From contig JAUIRK010000896.1 of the NCBI GenBank assembly GCA_030549495.1, positions 1,161,501 to 1,225,500 of the forward strand: a stretch of 64,000 bases of DNA, given 5' to 3'. The notes under the pieces were generated by a model. That model was not told where the DNA came from, did no database searches, and was given only the letters and a program-made list of their open reading frames with translations. Positions 11,816-22,826 of the stretch are shown here, piece by piece (position 1 is the stretch's first letter; every line of letters starts with the position of its first letter). The position numbers were made by a program, and so were the translations under genes. Origin of the DNA: Nectonema munidae (taxonomy: Eukaryota; Nematomorpha; Nectonematoida; Nectonematidae).

Positions 11816-12482
11816 GCTAAGCTAATTATAATAAGAAATTATGATGGCATTATGAATAAACTGAAAATACTTTCAAATTCCTAATAAAAATATATACTTT
11901 TAAACAATACTTATTTTAAAACAAATTAAATAATTTTATGTCACAATTTAATTTAATTTAGATATTATCAAGTTATGATTCCCTTCCTGGGCCTATAAGA
12001 CCCACCTGAAATTTTGGTTATGAAAAGGGGTCTTATACGCCGAACTTAAGAGTATATTTTTTTATTTTTCATTTTAAAAGTTGAAAACATTGCCATACAT
12101 TATTTTTAATTTGTTTGAAAAAAGTTTGATGTATTATTGAACTTTTAAAAGGATTTTTTATTTAAAAATGATACTTTTTTTTTAATGAAAATTCCAACAA
12201 AAAAACTTTTCCATGCACTAAAGAAAAATTACATAACTTTGTTTTAGTAAAAATATTTTCGAATTGGTTTGGCAATAAATAATTCTCTTCTAATGTATGT
12301 AAGTGAACAAAAAACCGTAGTTTCAACTTACATAGAGCACAAAAGCCCGATAATACAATAACTTCCCCCACACCTAAGAAGCTACACCTCCGTTGAAAGT
12401 AATCCCACTCGCGCTTGCACTCATGACATCGAAGGACCAAACTTCCACGTCTGTCCTTACACGAGGATCTTCGGTTCTGTAA
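11816..12482. other. Non-coding stretch with a GACCC inverted phrase
   Basis: Around 11985-12045 two phrases, CCTATAAGACCCACC and GGGGTCTTATACGCCG, form a local inverted repeat, which may be a decayed transposon terminus. A minus-strand frame at 12162-12440 begins with a cysteine pattern (CHECKREW, then RRC, then CALC) resembling zinc-binding spacing, but it lacks an ATG and drifts into low complexity. I leave it uncalled. Confidence 0.35.
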
Positions 12483-13380
12483 TTGCCAGATGATAACCGA
12501 ATCCTCCAGGAAAAGATATCTTTGCTAGAAACCAAGGATCCACTCAATACTAAAGATTTAAAAGAAACGTATGAAGATCCTTCTCCTTGGGCTACGGCTG
12601 AGAAAAGTATTCTAGGTTATGCTGATCACGACACCTCCAAGCCTGACATTCTCGCCTCAAGACCTCGCTTCCAGACGTATTGAAGCGTTTCTTAAAGCTA
12701 CGCCAGTTATCAGCAGGAATGCTTTTGCTACAATCCTAGAAGTTTTGGGTAAATACTTGAACCTTCTAAGGCTTGATGACTTATCCGTGATCGACAATGT
12801 TGCTGCACTTGCGTGCACCGCCTCATAATCATCCTGGGAAGCAGCTACACAAGAAGTGAGAATTTCTGCTATGTCCATGCTCAATATATCTCACGTGACT
12901 AGTGGAGTTAATCCGAAGTTTTTTCCAGCAAGGGACAGAGGGCGTGCTAGGCAAAAGGGAAAGAAGAAAACAGCGTAAAGCTGAACTTCTAGCCAGAGCA
13001 CTTCGTCACATTTCTAATATCGCGTTTTCAAGAACAGGCTCTGGTGATATCTCTCCTCCTCTGTCCCTATACTCTTCGGAATCTGATTCCTCCCTCTCTG
13101 ATGTGGACACTGGTGAAAACTTTGCATGAAGCACTCCAGCCAAAAAAAAGGAAGAAGATATCTTCTTCGACACACAAGCAAATTGGTCAGAAATTGAAGA
13201 CGCTCTGGAAGAAATCTAAGAAAGTGAAAATAATGCTCAATGGATGAACGAAGATGATGTGGATTTGGAGAAGTGGCTCTTCGTGGACGTTGGACCAAAA
13301 CTAAGAACCACGCTAGAGTACTTGGACAAAAAAGACTTGTTCAGCAAGAAAAGGCGGAAATTAAGCTATTGTAGGTTTAG
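12483..13380 (+). other. Unassigned coding-like island, broken
   Basis: About 900 bp with visibly higher GC and balanced codon use compared with its surroundings. Adjacent plus-strand frames carry protein-like segments: one with WATAEKSILGYADHDTSKPD, one with AFATILEVLGKYLNLLRL, one basic segment KRERRKQRKAELLARALR followed by a serine/aspartate-rich part, and an acidic end. No domain is recognised. The basic stretch after a helical segment recalls nucleic-acid-binding structural proteins of retroelements, but this is a guess. A decayed host gene is the alternative. It no longer has one open frame. Confidence 0.4.
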
Positions 13381-13529
13381 TTAACACCCTCAATTGTTAG
13401 ACTTCCATGAAAGTATGTATACTCTTAACAAAAAATTTTAAATCAATTATTTAAAATTTTCTTGTAAATGTTGTATTGATATGAATTGTTAATATTTTTA
13501 ATTTTTATAATAATAAGGCTGAACTTGTA

Positions 13530-13860
13530 AATTAAAGTTCTATCAATTTTGATACAAAAGCCTTCAACTACACTAATAGATACTTGTAATACCAAAACTT
13601 TAAAAAGTGATGTCAGAAGAGAGCTTCTACATCCATTTCAGCGTCTTACATCTCAAGGAAAAAAACAAAATTTATTGCATACTGAATTTTTTAAAGAAAG
13701 ATGAATAAGAGTGAAAGTTACTCACATAGAGAATTTTGAATCAGAAAATTCGTTGAGAGATAAATTATGCGAATTATCTAAAGATGGTAAAAAACTATTT
13801 AGCTTTGAAGAAGAAACCAAAAAATTACAGAATATCCTTGTAGACATGAAAAAGTTTTTT
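13530..13860 (+). other. Short coding-like remnant
   Basis: Plus-strand frames here read as ordinary protein, for example SDVRRELLHPFQRLTSQGKK and, after a change of frame, KLCELSKDGKKLFSFEEETK, with little low complexity. I do not recognise the family. It could be a tail of the coding-like island just upstream or part of a separate decayed transposon gene. Confidence 0.3.
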
Positions 13861-14939
13861 TTTACCCATACGTCATTTTCTATCTAAAGTATAAACTTCT
13901 TTGCTTTTTAACTCCAATAAATAAATAAAACCAAAATTATTTATTCACATTTCAAATTACGTTGTATTCATGCATCATGCAAACCTTAAATTCTTCTCCT
14001 CAAAACATTATTTTTTCATACCTATCTTATTTATCATACGAGTTTTTTTGAAAGAGATTACGTTAGACTAACTTCGGGTTGCCCGATGTCATGGTTTCAC
14101 GGCCACTTAACAACGGAATCTGCGAGAAGAAAAGAGATTTCTCATTCACTAATCTTATATGTTCAAAAATGAGAGTTTATCTCTTTTTTGAATTACATTT
14201 TTACTTTCAAAGTATTTTTCATATCAATCATTTTGTTGGAAATAGGAAATTTTTTAATACCATTTTTGTATCGGTTTGATAATGTAAGAATAAGTCAACC
14301 CTAGACTAACTTGACTTTTCCATTTTTAACACCAAGAGTAATTTTCTAATCCATGAAACAACTCGATTGTATAAGTTTGTAGATTTTTATATTTTCACTT
14401 GTGTGCTAGCTAACTCAAAAGAGTATTTTTTTTAATTTTGTTCTTTTCAACTTTCCCATTTTATATAAGATAGGGGTGGTAATGTAATAAAGATACCTCA
14501 ATATTTTTCTATGTATTGTTTATGAAAGAAAGATTTGCAAAAATATGCCTTCAAACTTTGTGACTGCCAAGGTAGGATAAGTTTAGAAATAAAAGCAAAA
14601 TTAGATACCATATAATGTATAGAAAAATGAAGTAGACTAGAAGCTGAGAGTGTATTTGTAAGCAAAACAATAGAGGTCGGATTGAGATTTATAGTCCCTC
14701 TTTAATTAGTAAACTAAGGAAAGGATAAAATAAAGAACAAAAGACCAAGGAGGACTAAACGTGCTCGGTTTAGTTAGATTAGCAGCTTTTATCGGTTGTG
14801 CTTAAATATATAAAAGTCAATGTAGTGTTGAACTAAGTAACCATTTTAACCACATTGAAATGTAGTATTCATTACATGTGTATATATCGACAAAAATAAT
14901 GTCATGCTGAAATAGAGTAAGGTCGATTTGATAAATGGG
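13861..14939. other. No gene seen
   Basis: AT-rich sequence. A phrase ACGTTAGACTAACTTCGGGTT at 14062 is partly echoed near 14298 (CCCTAGACTAACTTG), without a larger structure. No frame resembles a known protein. Confidence 0.4.
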
Positions 14940-15406
14940 ACGAAAATTATAAAAAAATATCTAGCCACAAATTAACCAAAGTTAAACAGTAACCGCAATT
15001 TAAATCCTGAGTGACAAAAATATTGTCAGAGTCAAATTGAGCATGTTCGATTTGCTGTGTATGGATAAGTTTATTTTAATATAATGAGAAAAAGTGTTTG
15101 CCATTAAGTCACCTGTGAAAGCTAATTTACTGTCAGGTAAAATATTTTGGATGAATTAATCATCAAAAGTTGGCTTATTAAATATATTAAGACAATTTAA
15201 TGACGGGTTTGATTGATTTTTTGACAGGTGTGATTGATATTCATGAAAAATAAATGACGCCATCAGATTCACAATCAATTATTTAGTGGGTTCACTCGAG
15301 ATTTTGTAAAAATATAATAGTTTAAGAAAAAAAGGGGGGGGGGGGGCTAAAATAGACCCCCCTCCCCCGTCACTGAGGAAATGAAGATAGCCCATCACGA
15401 ATAGGG
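14940..15406 (+). repeat. TTAA-flanked satellite-bearing repeat, copy 3 (one end)
   Basis: The interval contains inverted matches to the 52.2-kb tandem array (for example GATTGATTTTTTGACAGG). It ends with a long G run, CTAAAATAGACCCCCC, GTCACTGAGG and CCCATCACGAATAGGG, then TTAA at 15407-15410. The last 20 bp match the right ends of copies 1 and 2. Only this end is clear. The TTAA is shared with the next element at 15411. Confidence 0.55.
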
Positions 15407-15410
15407 TTAA

Positions 15411-15637
15411 CTCATTTCATCCCATCCTCAGTTTAAACTGATGCAGAAGACTTCTTGATTTAAAGGTACTTTTTTTTATTATCAAACTAGTTATAGTGCT
15501 TTTCCATGGGTTGAAGTGGGTAAATTCATTTGATCCCAGAAAAAGAAGAAAGTAATTTAAGTAATATTAAAGAAATTAAGTAATTTGAAATAAGAGAAAT
15601 TGTCTCTCATTTAAAAATCTTGGTGGCATCAAATGGA
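15411..15637. mobile_element. TTAA-flanked MITE
   Basis: A 227-bp segment between TTAA at 15407-15410 and TTAA at 15638-15641. The left end is CTCATTTCATCCCA and the right end complements to TCCATTTGATGCCA (10 of 14 identical). A third, direct copy of the terminal phrase (TTCATTTGATCCCA) lies inside near 15527. The structure suggests a piggyBac-type MITE with a duplicated end. The imperfect ends keep confidence moderate. Confidence 0.5.
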
Positions 15638-15852
15638 TTAAATGGTTACATGATATGCAAGTATATATGATCATATATGATTGAGGCATTTGATCGAAGG
15701 ACAGAATTTTCTAAAATACAAGAGGGTGGAGGATATCTCGATTAAAACTGTTGAAAATAGAGGCCTATTCAGAATCACGTGTTGTACAAAAGGAAATAGG
15801 ATTTGAATGAATTTAATATACAATAACATGTTTATACACGTGTCTATTTATG

Positions 15853-16860
15853 CTAAGAGACATCAAGATTTTCATTCAAATCGATATTATGATACAACTC
15901 TCTCATGAGTTGATAAACATAAGTGGGAGAAAACGTTCCTGTATTTGAAACAAAAAACGCAATGAACTCTGGTGGGAGCACATCAAATGAAGTGTAATAG
16001 GAATCAACGCTCTGCGAATGTGCGTAATCCAAGTGATTGCAATCAGGGGAAGCAAAGGATGGAAGGGAGGGACAAAAGTCTTTGCAAAATTTGTAGAAAG
16101 GAGAGCAAACTATGAAGGGAATGTTGTAATGTTTTGCTGAAAGAGCCAGTGCATATGTCCCAGATAGCGATTGGACAGCGCCATTAGACAAAACGATATT
16201 ACAACCAATCACAACTTTGTTGACACGCGACATGACAGCAAAGATGTTAGCGTCAGGAATTAAAATAATGCTAATGGAAGGAGAGCTCTTTGCAAGACTT
16301 TTTACCAATTTCCTGCCACCAAAGTGTGGAAATGCTTCACAGACGAAAAGAGTAAAATTTCGCGTTTTGCCAGCTTCACTCAAAAACATTGCTACGCTCT
16401 CGGAATAGCCAAAAGCTAGAATGCACTCATTAGCATGGATGTGATTTAGAGCTTGTAGTGCGATATTTTCTTTACTCGTCTCAACTTCTATCATCAGCTC
16501 ATTCAAACCATCGAGTATGCTTTCTTTGATGTCTGAGGCTATTAGAACGGATAAATGTCCGTGATCCAAGTCTTCTTCTGAGAGCAGAGTCACTTCTTGA
16601 GCTCCAGACTTGATCTTAACTTCACACTCTTCACGTATAATTTTGTTCACGCGTAAGAGCACATTTCGCGTCATGTGATCTCGCCAGCAAAGCTTGCTTA
16701 TGCAATTAATGTTTTGAGCTTTTAACACTTTTAGCAATTCTTCGCAAGTTTTTCGCGTCGACTTTTTCACTACTTTCGTCAGCCAAGTCAGAGTGAGGTG
16801 CACTTTATCGTAATCACTTTTATCTGGACTAAAATCGATGATCACGCTAGGACTTCGCAT
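15853..16860 (-). CDS. EIF2B2: Translation initiation factor eIF2B subunit beta
   Basis: Regulatory subunit of eIF2B, the guanine nucleotide exchange factor that recycles eIF2-GDP in translation initiation. One uninterrupted frame of 335 residues (about 350 in vertebrates) begins at ATG 16860, reading MRSPSVIIDFSPDKSDYDKV; the frame extends eight codons further up but without an ATG. Family landmarks in order are VNKIIREE, NELMIEVETSKENIALQALN, NECILAFGYSESV, DANIFAVMSRVNKVVIGC, LSNGAVQSLSGTYALALSAK, PFIVCSPF, and the C-terminal VLPPEFIAFFVSNTGTFSPT then YVYQLMRELYH. The N-terminal helical part is shorter than usual. A possible polyadenylation signal (ATTAAA on the minus strand) lies at 15812-15817. 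No introns interrupt it, unlike UBE2N nearby. The lack of stops argues for a working gene. Confidence 0.93.
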   Translation of the reverse strand: MRSPSVIIDFSPDKSDYDKVHLTLTWLTKVVKKSTRKTCEELLKVLKAQNINCISKLCWRDHMTRNVLLRVNKIIREECEVKIKSGAQEVTLLSEEDLDHGHLSVLIASDIKESILDGLNELMIEVETSKENIALQALNHIHANECILAFGYSESVAMFLSEAGKTRNFTLFVCEAFPHFGGRKLVKSLAKSSPSISIILIPDANIFAVMSRVNKVVIGCNIVLSNGAVQSLSGTYALALSAKHYNIPFIVCSPFYKFCKDFCPSLPSFASPDCNHLDYAHSQSVDSYYTSFDVLPPEFIAFFVSNTGTFSPTYVYQLMRELYHNIDLNENLDVS

Positions 16861-17980
16861 TATTGAAAATGGAATGTTAATCAAGTAGGAAAGTAGAAAA
16901 AACGGAAACGTTAGGAGACATTTAATTGGCTGAAAAAATTATTTTCTAATTTAAAATAAGCTATACATCAATATAGTGATAATTGAATAAATAGTCATTT
17001 AACCATATAGGCCAGGAAGAGAAATCCGCTGGCGGTGATTTTGTAGTTTTGCAAATTTAATGAGCAGGTGTCCAAATGGTCCCTTTTACATAAAAGCTGG
17101 TCTAATTATGCCCTTTTGAAAATAATGATGGCATATAACAAAATAAATAATCAGAACACATATTGTTCAATAGATCCATTTATTAGTTAGAACTAGTATC
17201 ATTTAGTTGAGTAAATCAATTTTATATCAAATTTTTGTTTACATAAGTTGGGGAAAACATTAGTTCACACAAAAAGATCATGAATGCTAGTAAAGAAAAG
17301 TGGTACTAGTTCCTTTTTAAATAATATTGATGCTTAACATTTAAAGCTCCAAAGGAGAAATTACTATATTATGGTCTGGCAAGATCACAGGAGACAACAA
17401 AAAGAAACAATGAAATGCATAGAAAGTATGTGTACTGTGTAGCATACAACCAATAGCGTTTGCCAGACATAATATATAATTGAATATATAGTTTTGATTT
17501 TGGATTGATCACCAAAATGCTTGTTAGATGCAAAATTATACTTTTAAAAAAGGACTCACTTAAGTGATGATTATATTTTTATGCAGTTTAATTGGAAGGA
17601 TGTTAATTTTTAACCCCATTTCTGTTTTCCGCAATTTTAGAAATAATATTTAGAATAACATATAAATTTACGTGCGTAGAATGTTATGTATTCGAAAGCT
17701 ATGATAAAAAAACAAAGGAATTCTAAAAAAAAAATTTTTTTTTAATAATAATTAGAAAAACAATAATTTTCAAGGAGTCAGACGGAATGTTATGCATTTA
17801 AATAATTATGATATAAAAATGAAGGAAGCATATATTGTTTTTTCATTTAAAATAAAGTATAATAAGATTCTAACATTCATAAAAATGATAAATTTTAAAA
17901 CGTTCATATTTTAAATATCTTTTTTTGTGATTTTTTTAATCAAATTTGTTGAATAAAACAGACAACAGGAAACAATTATA
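16861..17980. other. Upstream flank of EIF2B2, no other gene
   Basis: AT-rich sequence, probably containing the EIF2B2 promoter and 5' UTR. No repeat or coding frame stands out. Confidence 0.4.
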
Positions 17981-18690
17981 CAGGGTTGTGGAGTGGGAAA
18001 AATATTTGGCGACTCCGACTCCGACTCCACGTATTTGTAATTTTTGAAAGCGCAATTACATCTATGTAAAATTTTTTTTTAACCTTTATATAATTTTACG
18101 ACTTTGACTTTAAAAATTTATAATTATGCAACATCAACTTATCTGTTTCAAAAGCTGAAAATCTCCAAAAAGTGTGATGACTTGTACCATATTTCAAGGT
18201 CATTTGTGAATGTTAATTTTAGATAGTCATTGAAAGATTTCCTGAATTTTGGACATTTCTACTTTGAGAAAGATGACGAATGTGCCCATTTCAATATACT
18301 AGAAGAGAAAAATTGTAATTACTTCACTTTTCAACTTTGATGAAGGCAGGTTTGCCGAAAACGTTAAGTTTATTTTTCCAAATAAAGTGTCCTTCAGAAT
18401 TATAATTTTATCTACTTTGTGTTGCAAGCAAAAAGCTTGACCTATTTACTTTAACATATTTCTTTAAAATATTAGTTTGTACTTGTAGTTTAGGGTTTCT
18501 TGCATTGTCTTCAAAAAAAATTTCAAATTATTCTCCATAACCTTTATATCTAAGACAAAACAATACGATTCATAAACCAAATTTATCCTATTTTTTTCCA
18601 ATGGCATTTCGTTTTAATTTTTTTCCTAAAAACTTTCTACTCATAAACTGAGTTTTCCTCCTTTACAAATTAATTTTTTTCATAATTTTA
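17981..18690 (-). mobile_element. hAT-type MITE family, inverted copy 2
   Basis: Begins CAGGGTTGTGGAGT, the same end as the element at 1017-1823. Its interior is the reverse complement of that copy: for example TTATGCAAC, TCCAAAAAGTGTGATGACTTG, TTTCAAGGTCATTTGTGAATG and TTTACAAATTA have counterparts at 1550-1640 and 1260-1320. A block of about 150 bp near 18240-18400 is absent from the first copy. The far end was not found; similarity fades near 18690, so the copy may be truncated. Confidence 0.6.
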
Positions 18691-19462
18691 AGTCATATTG
18701 CATACCTATTGTTATGCACCAATTTATAACAAGTTGTAGGGAGGCAAAAGCGATTTTTCATTCTTCTATTTTTTACTTTGTATAATTTTTTTAAATTGTC
18801 ATTTTAACATAAAAAGAGAATGCCAGATAAATAATAATTATTAAATATTGTTTACTAATTTTTTACCAAACGCCATAATAAAATGAGATACAAGCCAACA
18901 TTTTACAAATTATTTTTAGTTAAAGATATGCTATCGAAATGTTTTTGTCTGTCATTATGATTTGTCTTATCATCCTAATTATAATCGCGTTGTTTTGCTT
19001 ATGGATGATTCCGAAATGCAAATTTTCGAAAATGTTAAGTTGTTTTTTTCATAATTGTAGTCTAATGATTTGTTATTATGTTATCACAAAATTTTTAAAA
19101 TAATTTTAGCGATTATTTGCTTCCAAGCACTAAAAATTAAATTTTGAATTTTTCAATATGAGAATTTTTAATTGTTATTTCAATTTTTATTTTGAGTTGG
19201 TTTTGAATAAGAGATTTTCAATTTTTTAAACTTTTCTTACAAATAAATTAAGTTTTTTACTTTCGCAGGCAAAAAGAAAATTGTAAAAACTCAAGATATT
19301 ATGCGCGACTTAAATGATAATTAAAATATTTTAAGAAAATGAATAAAAAACTTTTGTAATAAACACAACTGATAATGTTACTTATGAAATTTGAAATCCT
19401 CCAATTAAACTTAATTACTGTTTAATTCAAAAACTAATAATCTTATAGTTGATTTTTCTAAA
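18691..19462. other. No gene seen
   Basis: Very AT-rich sequence without recognisable coding or repeat structure. Confidence 0.4.
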
Positions 19463-19957
19463 ATGAATGATCAAATGCCTTCCTTTGAAACTTCTTTTGA
19501 TGCTACACTATTAATTCACAGTTTCAACTCTATTGTCGATCATTTTGACCAAACTTATCAAGTAATTACAAACGCGATTCAACGAGATGCAAAATTGTAC
19601 ACTGTTAAAATGAAAAATAATTCAAAAATAGAATGGCAATGTGTTTTGAGAAACAAAAGTACACACTGCTATGCTTCTGTTGTTCAACAAGGGAGTACTT
19701 TTACTAAAAACAAGCAAACACGTATTCATCCACCTGAGACCGGACCTTCTACAAAAGTCAAAATTTTTTCACCTCTTAAAGAACAATGCAAAGAAAATTA
19801 TTTTAAATCTGTCAGATTGATTGTAGAAATACTATAAAAGAACACCAACATAATAAATTCCCGTTGCTATCATCTTTACCTAGTATATTTAATATTGATG
19901 AACAAATAACCAGAGAAGCAAAAATAGGTATCGTTATACCATCGCACTAAACTGTAT
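19463..19957 (+). pseudogene. MULE-type FLYWCH-domain fragment
   Basis: A 124-codon frame starting at ATG 19463. Residues about 45-95 read AKLYTVKMKNNSKIEWQCVL, then RNKSTHCYASVV and TRIHPPETG, which fits a FLYWCH zinc-binding domain (aromatic, W-x-C, C, H-x-P). Such domains form the N-terminus of many Mutator-like (MULE) transposases. Downstream, after a frame change, FPLLSSLPSIFNIDEQITRE resembles the linker that follows FLYWCH in these proteins. The catalytic part is missing, so this is a truncated element or a domesticated fragment. Confidence 0.6.
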
Positions 19958-20772
19958 TCTTGACTGTAAACATATTTCTCTAGGGTTTTTTTTAAAAAGA
20001 CGCGTGCTTATGGACAAAGGCACCTTCTTTTTGTAAGTGATTTTATGTAAAAACTTATTGCTAATTCCCAAAAAAAGGGGATTGTTTCCGTTTTTGAGAG
20101 AATTAATTTGCAAATCAAAAATGACCTGGTTTCTCATTTTGAAGTGGAAAAGACTTTTGGAAGATTTTGCAAGCTGTACAAAATTACATACAAGGATGTC
20201 ATTTTCGTTAGACTCAATATATAATGAAAAGTAACATGGACGATAACTTTACAAGAAAATAAATAAAAAACTTATTGTTTTACCTTTTTACCATGTGGAC
20301 ACATAACACAAATGTTCAATACTCTAAAAAATCAAGCATTAGAAACCTCATTACAGGCACTTTTAACTTAGAAAACAATGGATACACGGCAATGTTTGGA
20401 AACGTGGTGTATTTTTTTTATAAAAATATTAGAAGTAATCATAATGTTGGGGTGGCATCTAAGACTCAAAATAAGAGCAGGTAAATCTAATTTAAATTTA
20501 TATTTACTTCTTAAACTTCTCCACAATGAATCTCAATTTTTGAATATACAAATTCTTTAATTTCTAAAAATAAATTATGTCCAATAAAACATAAAAAGTA
20601 CGTTGATACCAGGGGCGCATATCCGGGGGCAACCTAATATTTTAAAAATAGATGGTCAAGTAGCCGGCGAGACAGATAACCGCTTTCCCTAATTATATTC
20701 TAAAAAAGAAAAATGCATTTTGTCTTCTAATAGTTTGAACATGTCACAGAATTTTAGCTCTTTAGTTTATTT
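19958..20772. other. No gene seen
   Basis: AT-rich, with one GC-richer patch near 20608-20690 of unknown nature. Several 60-70 codon frames overlap each other on both strands without similarity to known families. Confidence 0.35.
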
Positions 20773-20780
20773 GTATTTTC

Positions 20781-22326
20781 GGATCAAGTGTAGAATCTGA
20801 TTCCAGAACGTTTTGAGAGTCAGATTCTACACTTGATCGTGATTTGCGAATTTTCTCTCGAAAAGTAATTTTTTTTTCAAAATTCGAGTTTTTTTATTAT
20901 TTATTTCTTGTTGAACATGGAATTTTCCGAACTTATCTAGTGAAAATTAAGCAGACGATTTCAAGGCATTTTTTTGATCCTGATAGATTTTGATTTTAAA
21001 ATTCGAACAAAGTTTTTATTCTGCTCTTTTCATATACACAAGTAGTTTAAAATGAAACATCAAATTGATATGAATAATAATTTTAACATAAACTTTCTGT
21101 TGAAAATAACCAATGAAAGTGACAATATACAAATTATAAACTTTTTGAAGCAAAAATATCTTTTGTTCAACCAAATGGATTGTGATTATTGTACTTTACC
21201 AATGAATTGGATTAAAAGAACTTCAACAAAAGATGGATATCAATGGAAATGTAATAATAAAAGTTGTGAAAAATATAAAACATCAAAGTCTATTAGGCAA
21301 AATTCTTTTTTTGCCAAATCAAATTTAAAATTAAGTCAGTGGCTACATGTCATGTACATTGTACATATGGAGCTTAGAAATTTCTGTTAAAAATACAACT
21401 TATAGCTTCAGTTTCTCGAAAAACTGTAATAGATTTGTTAAGTTTTTTAGAGAAATTTGTAAAAATCATATGGTTAAAAATCCCATTAAACTGGGAGGGC
21501 CAGGTAAAATTGTTGAAATTGATGAGTCATGCTTTTCACATAACGTTAAATTTCATAAAGGAAGAGCTCCAGAAAAAGCTATATGGATTTTTGGTCTGGT
21601 TAATACCTCTTTTCATCCTTCTGTTGGATATATGGAGATAGTAAAAGACAGAACAGCCAACACACTTTTCCCAATTATTCAAAAAGTCGTAAGACCGGGA
21701 ACTACAATCCATTCTGATCAGTGGAGATCTTATTCGAAAATACAAAGAAAATTTAACCTAAATCTTAAAACTGTAAATCATTCCCTGAATTTAATGATAA
21801 GAACATGGGGGTTCACACTTCACACACAATCGATAGAATCTTATTGGAGAAGAAAAAAAGATAAAGTCAAAAATATGAAAGGATGTAGAAAAAATATGTT
21901 AGAAACATACATATTCTAGGTCATTTGGATAAACCGCTTTTGAAAATTTATGCTCGCAAATTTCACAACAATATCAAATTTGATAATGTTTTTCAATTGA
22001 TAAATCAATATATATGTATTTTCAATTTTAAATTTTTTCATGCTCAATAAAAATTTTTTATTATAATCATTTACACGTAATGTATATAATACTAACTTTA
22101 AAATTAAAATCCGGTTTTGTTAATACTAACACTAAAATTAAAATCAAATTTTGTTAATACTAACTCTAAAATTAAATCACTCTACAGTCTACCTGTTTTA
22201 CTATCACTAACTCTAAAATCTAATTTATGATGGGTTTAAAATTAGATAAAAAAAATAACTCAAGATAATTTTCTGGAGTCAGATTCTTTACTTGAATTTT
22301 TTGGAGTCAGATTCTAAACTTGATCC
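20781..22326 (+). mobile_element. Merlin-family DNA transposon with TIRs and 8-bp target duplication
   Basis: A 1546-bp element with both ends present. The left end is GGATCAAGTGTAGAATCTGA and the right end complements to GGATCAAGTTTAGAATCTGA (one mismatch). It is flanked on both sides by GTATTTTC (20773-20780 and 22327-22334), a perfect 8-bp target duplication. GG ends and 8-9-bp duplications fit the Merlin superfamily, as does the IS1016/ISXO2-like transposase inside. Each terminus is doubled: an inverted copy of the left end at 20820-20838 forms a hairpin with it, and a second copy of the right end lies at about 22277-22294. Confidence 0.85.
21052..21919 (+). pseudogene. Merlin transposase (DDE, IS1016/ISXO2-like), frameshifted
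   Basis: Starts at ATG 21052. The N-terminal part carries a four-cysteine zinc ribbon (CDYC near residue 44, then WKCNNKSCEKY) as in ISXO2-like transposases. The DDE part shows KIVEIDESCFSHNVKFHKGR (first D), IWIFGLV, VRPGTTIHSDQWRSY (second D), VNHSLNL, and HTQSIESYWRRKKDKVKN with the final acidic residue E. Length is close to the usual 280-290 residues. Between 21380 and 21460 the frame changes twice: the motif IASVSRKTVIDLLSF lies in a different frame from the parts before and after it. The catalytic residues survive, so inactivation appears recent. Confidence 0.88.
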
Positions 22327-22334
22327 GTATTTTC

Positions 22335-22724
22335 TCCTTCATTGTTAGCCTTTATCATACAATAATTTGATTTTTGAGATATTTTATAAATTATTTTTAT
22401 AAAGTTATATAAAAAATGAACACCTTGATTAAAGATTTTTGAAAGCGAAATTGTTAAAAATAAACATTATTAAAAATGTAAACCTTGAACGAAACTGAGT
22501 TACACAGCTATAACTGATGCTCAAACATTAAGATTCCAAAGAGAAAGATTCAATTATTTTTAATAAATATCATAATACGTAAAAAATTTAATTTATTTAG
22601 GTTGTAAATCTATATGAAATAAAAAATAAAAAAAATAAAAATTAGGCTTCATTTTTTTCTAGATTTAATTAAAGAGAATAAATATAATACAAAAATTAAA
22701 AGTGTTTTTTTAGATAAATAGAAT
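22335..22724. other. No gene seen
   Basis: AT-rich flank between the Merlin element and a SINE copy; nothing recognisable. Confidence 0.4.
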
Positions 22725-22826
22725 ACTTCTGGTGGGAGAGTTTAATCCAAATGATCTGGGTTCGATTCCTAAGGGTGCCTGTCCCTACTTTCTGTCGATC
22801 TATGGAACTAACAACTAAAAAAATAT
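22725..22826 (+). repeat. tRNA-derived SINE, shortened copy 3
   Basis: Contains GGTGGGAGAGTT, a perfect B box GGTTCGATTCC at 22759-22769, then CTACTTTCTGTCGATCTATGG and AACTAACAACTAAAAAAA. It matches the other SINE copies (3457-3603 and 35967-36114) but lacks the 5' start and about 30 bp of the body. Confidence 0.6.

Noticed and set aside
12162-12440. Minus-strand frame with a zinc-finger-like CHEC/CALC pattern
   Set aside because: It has no ATG start and the rest is low complexity; the cysteine spacing alone is not convincing.
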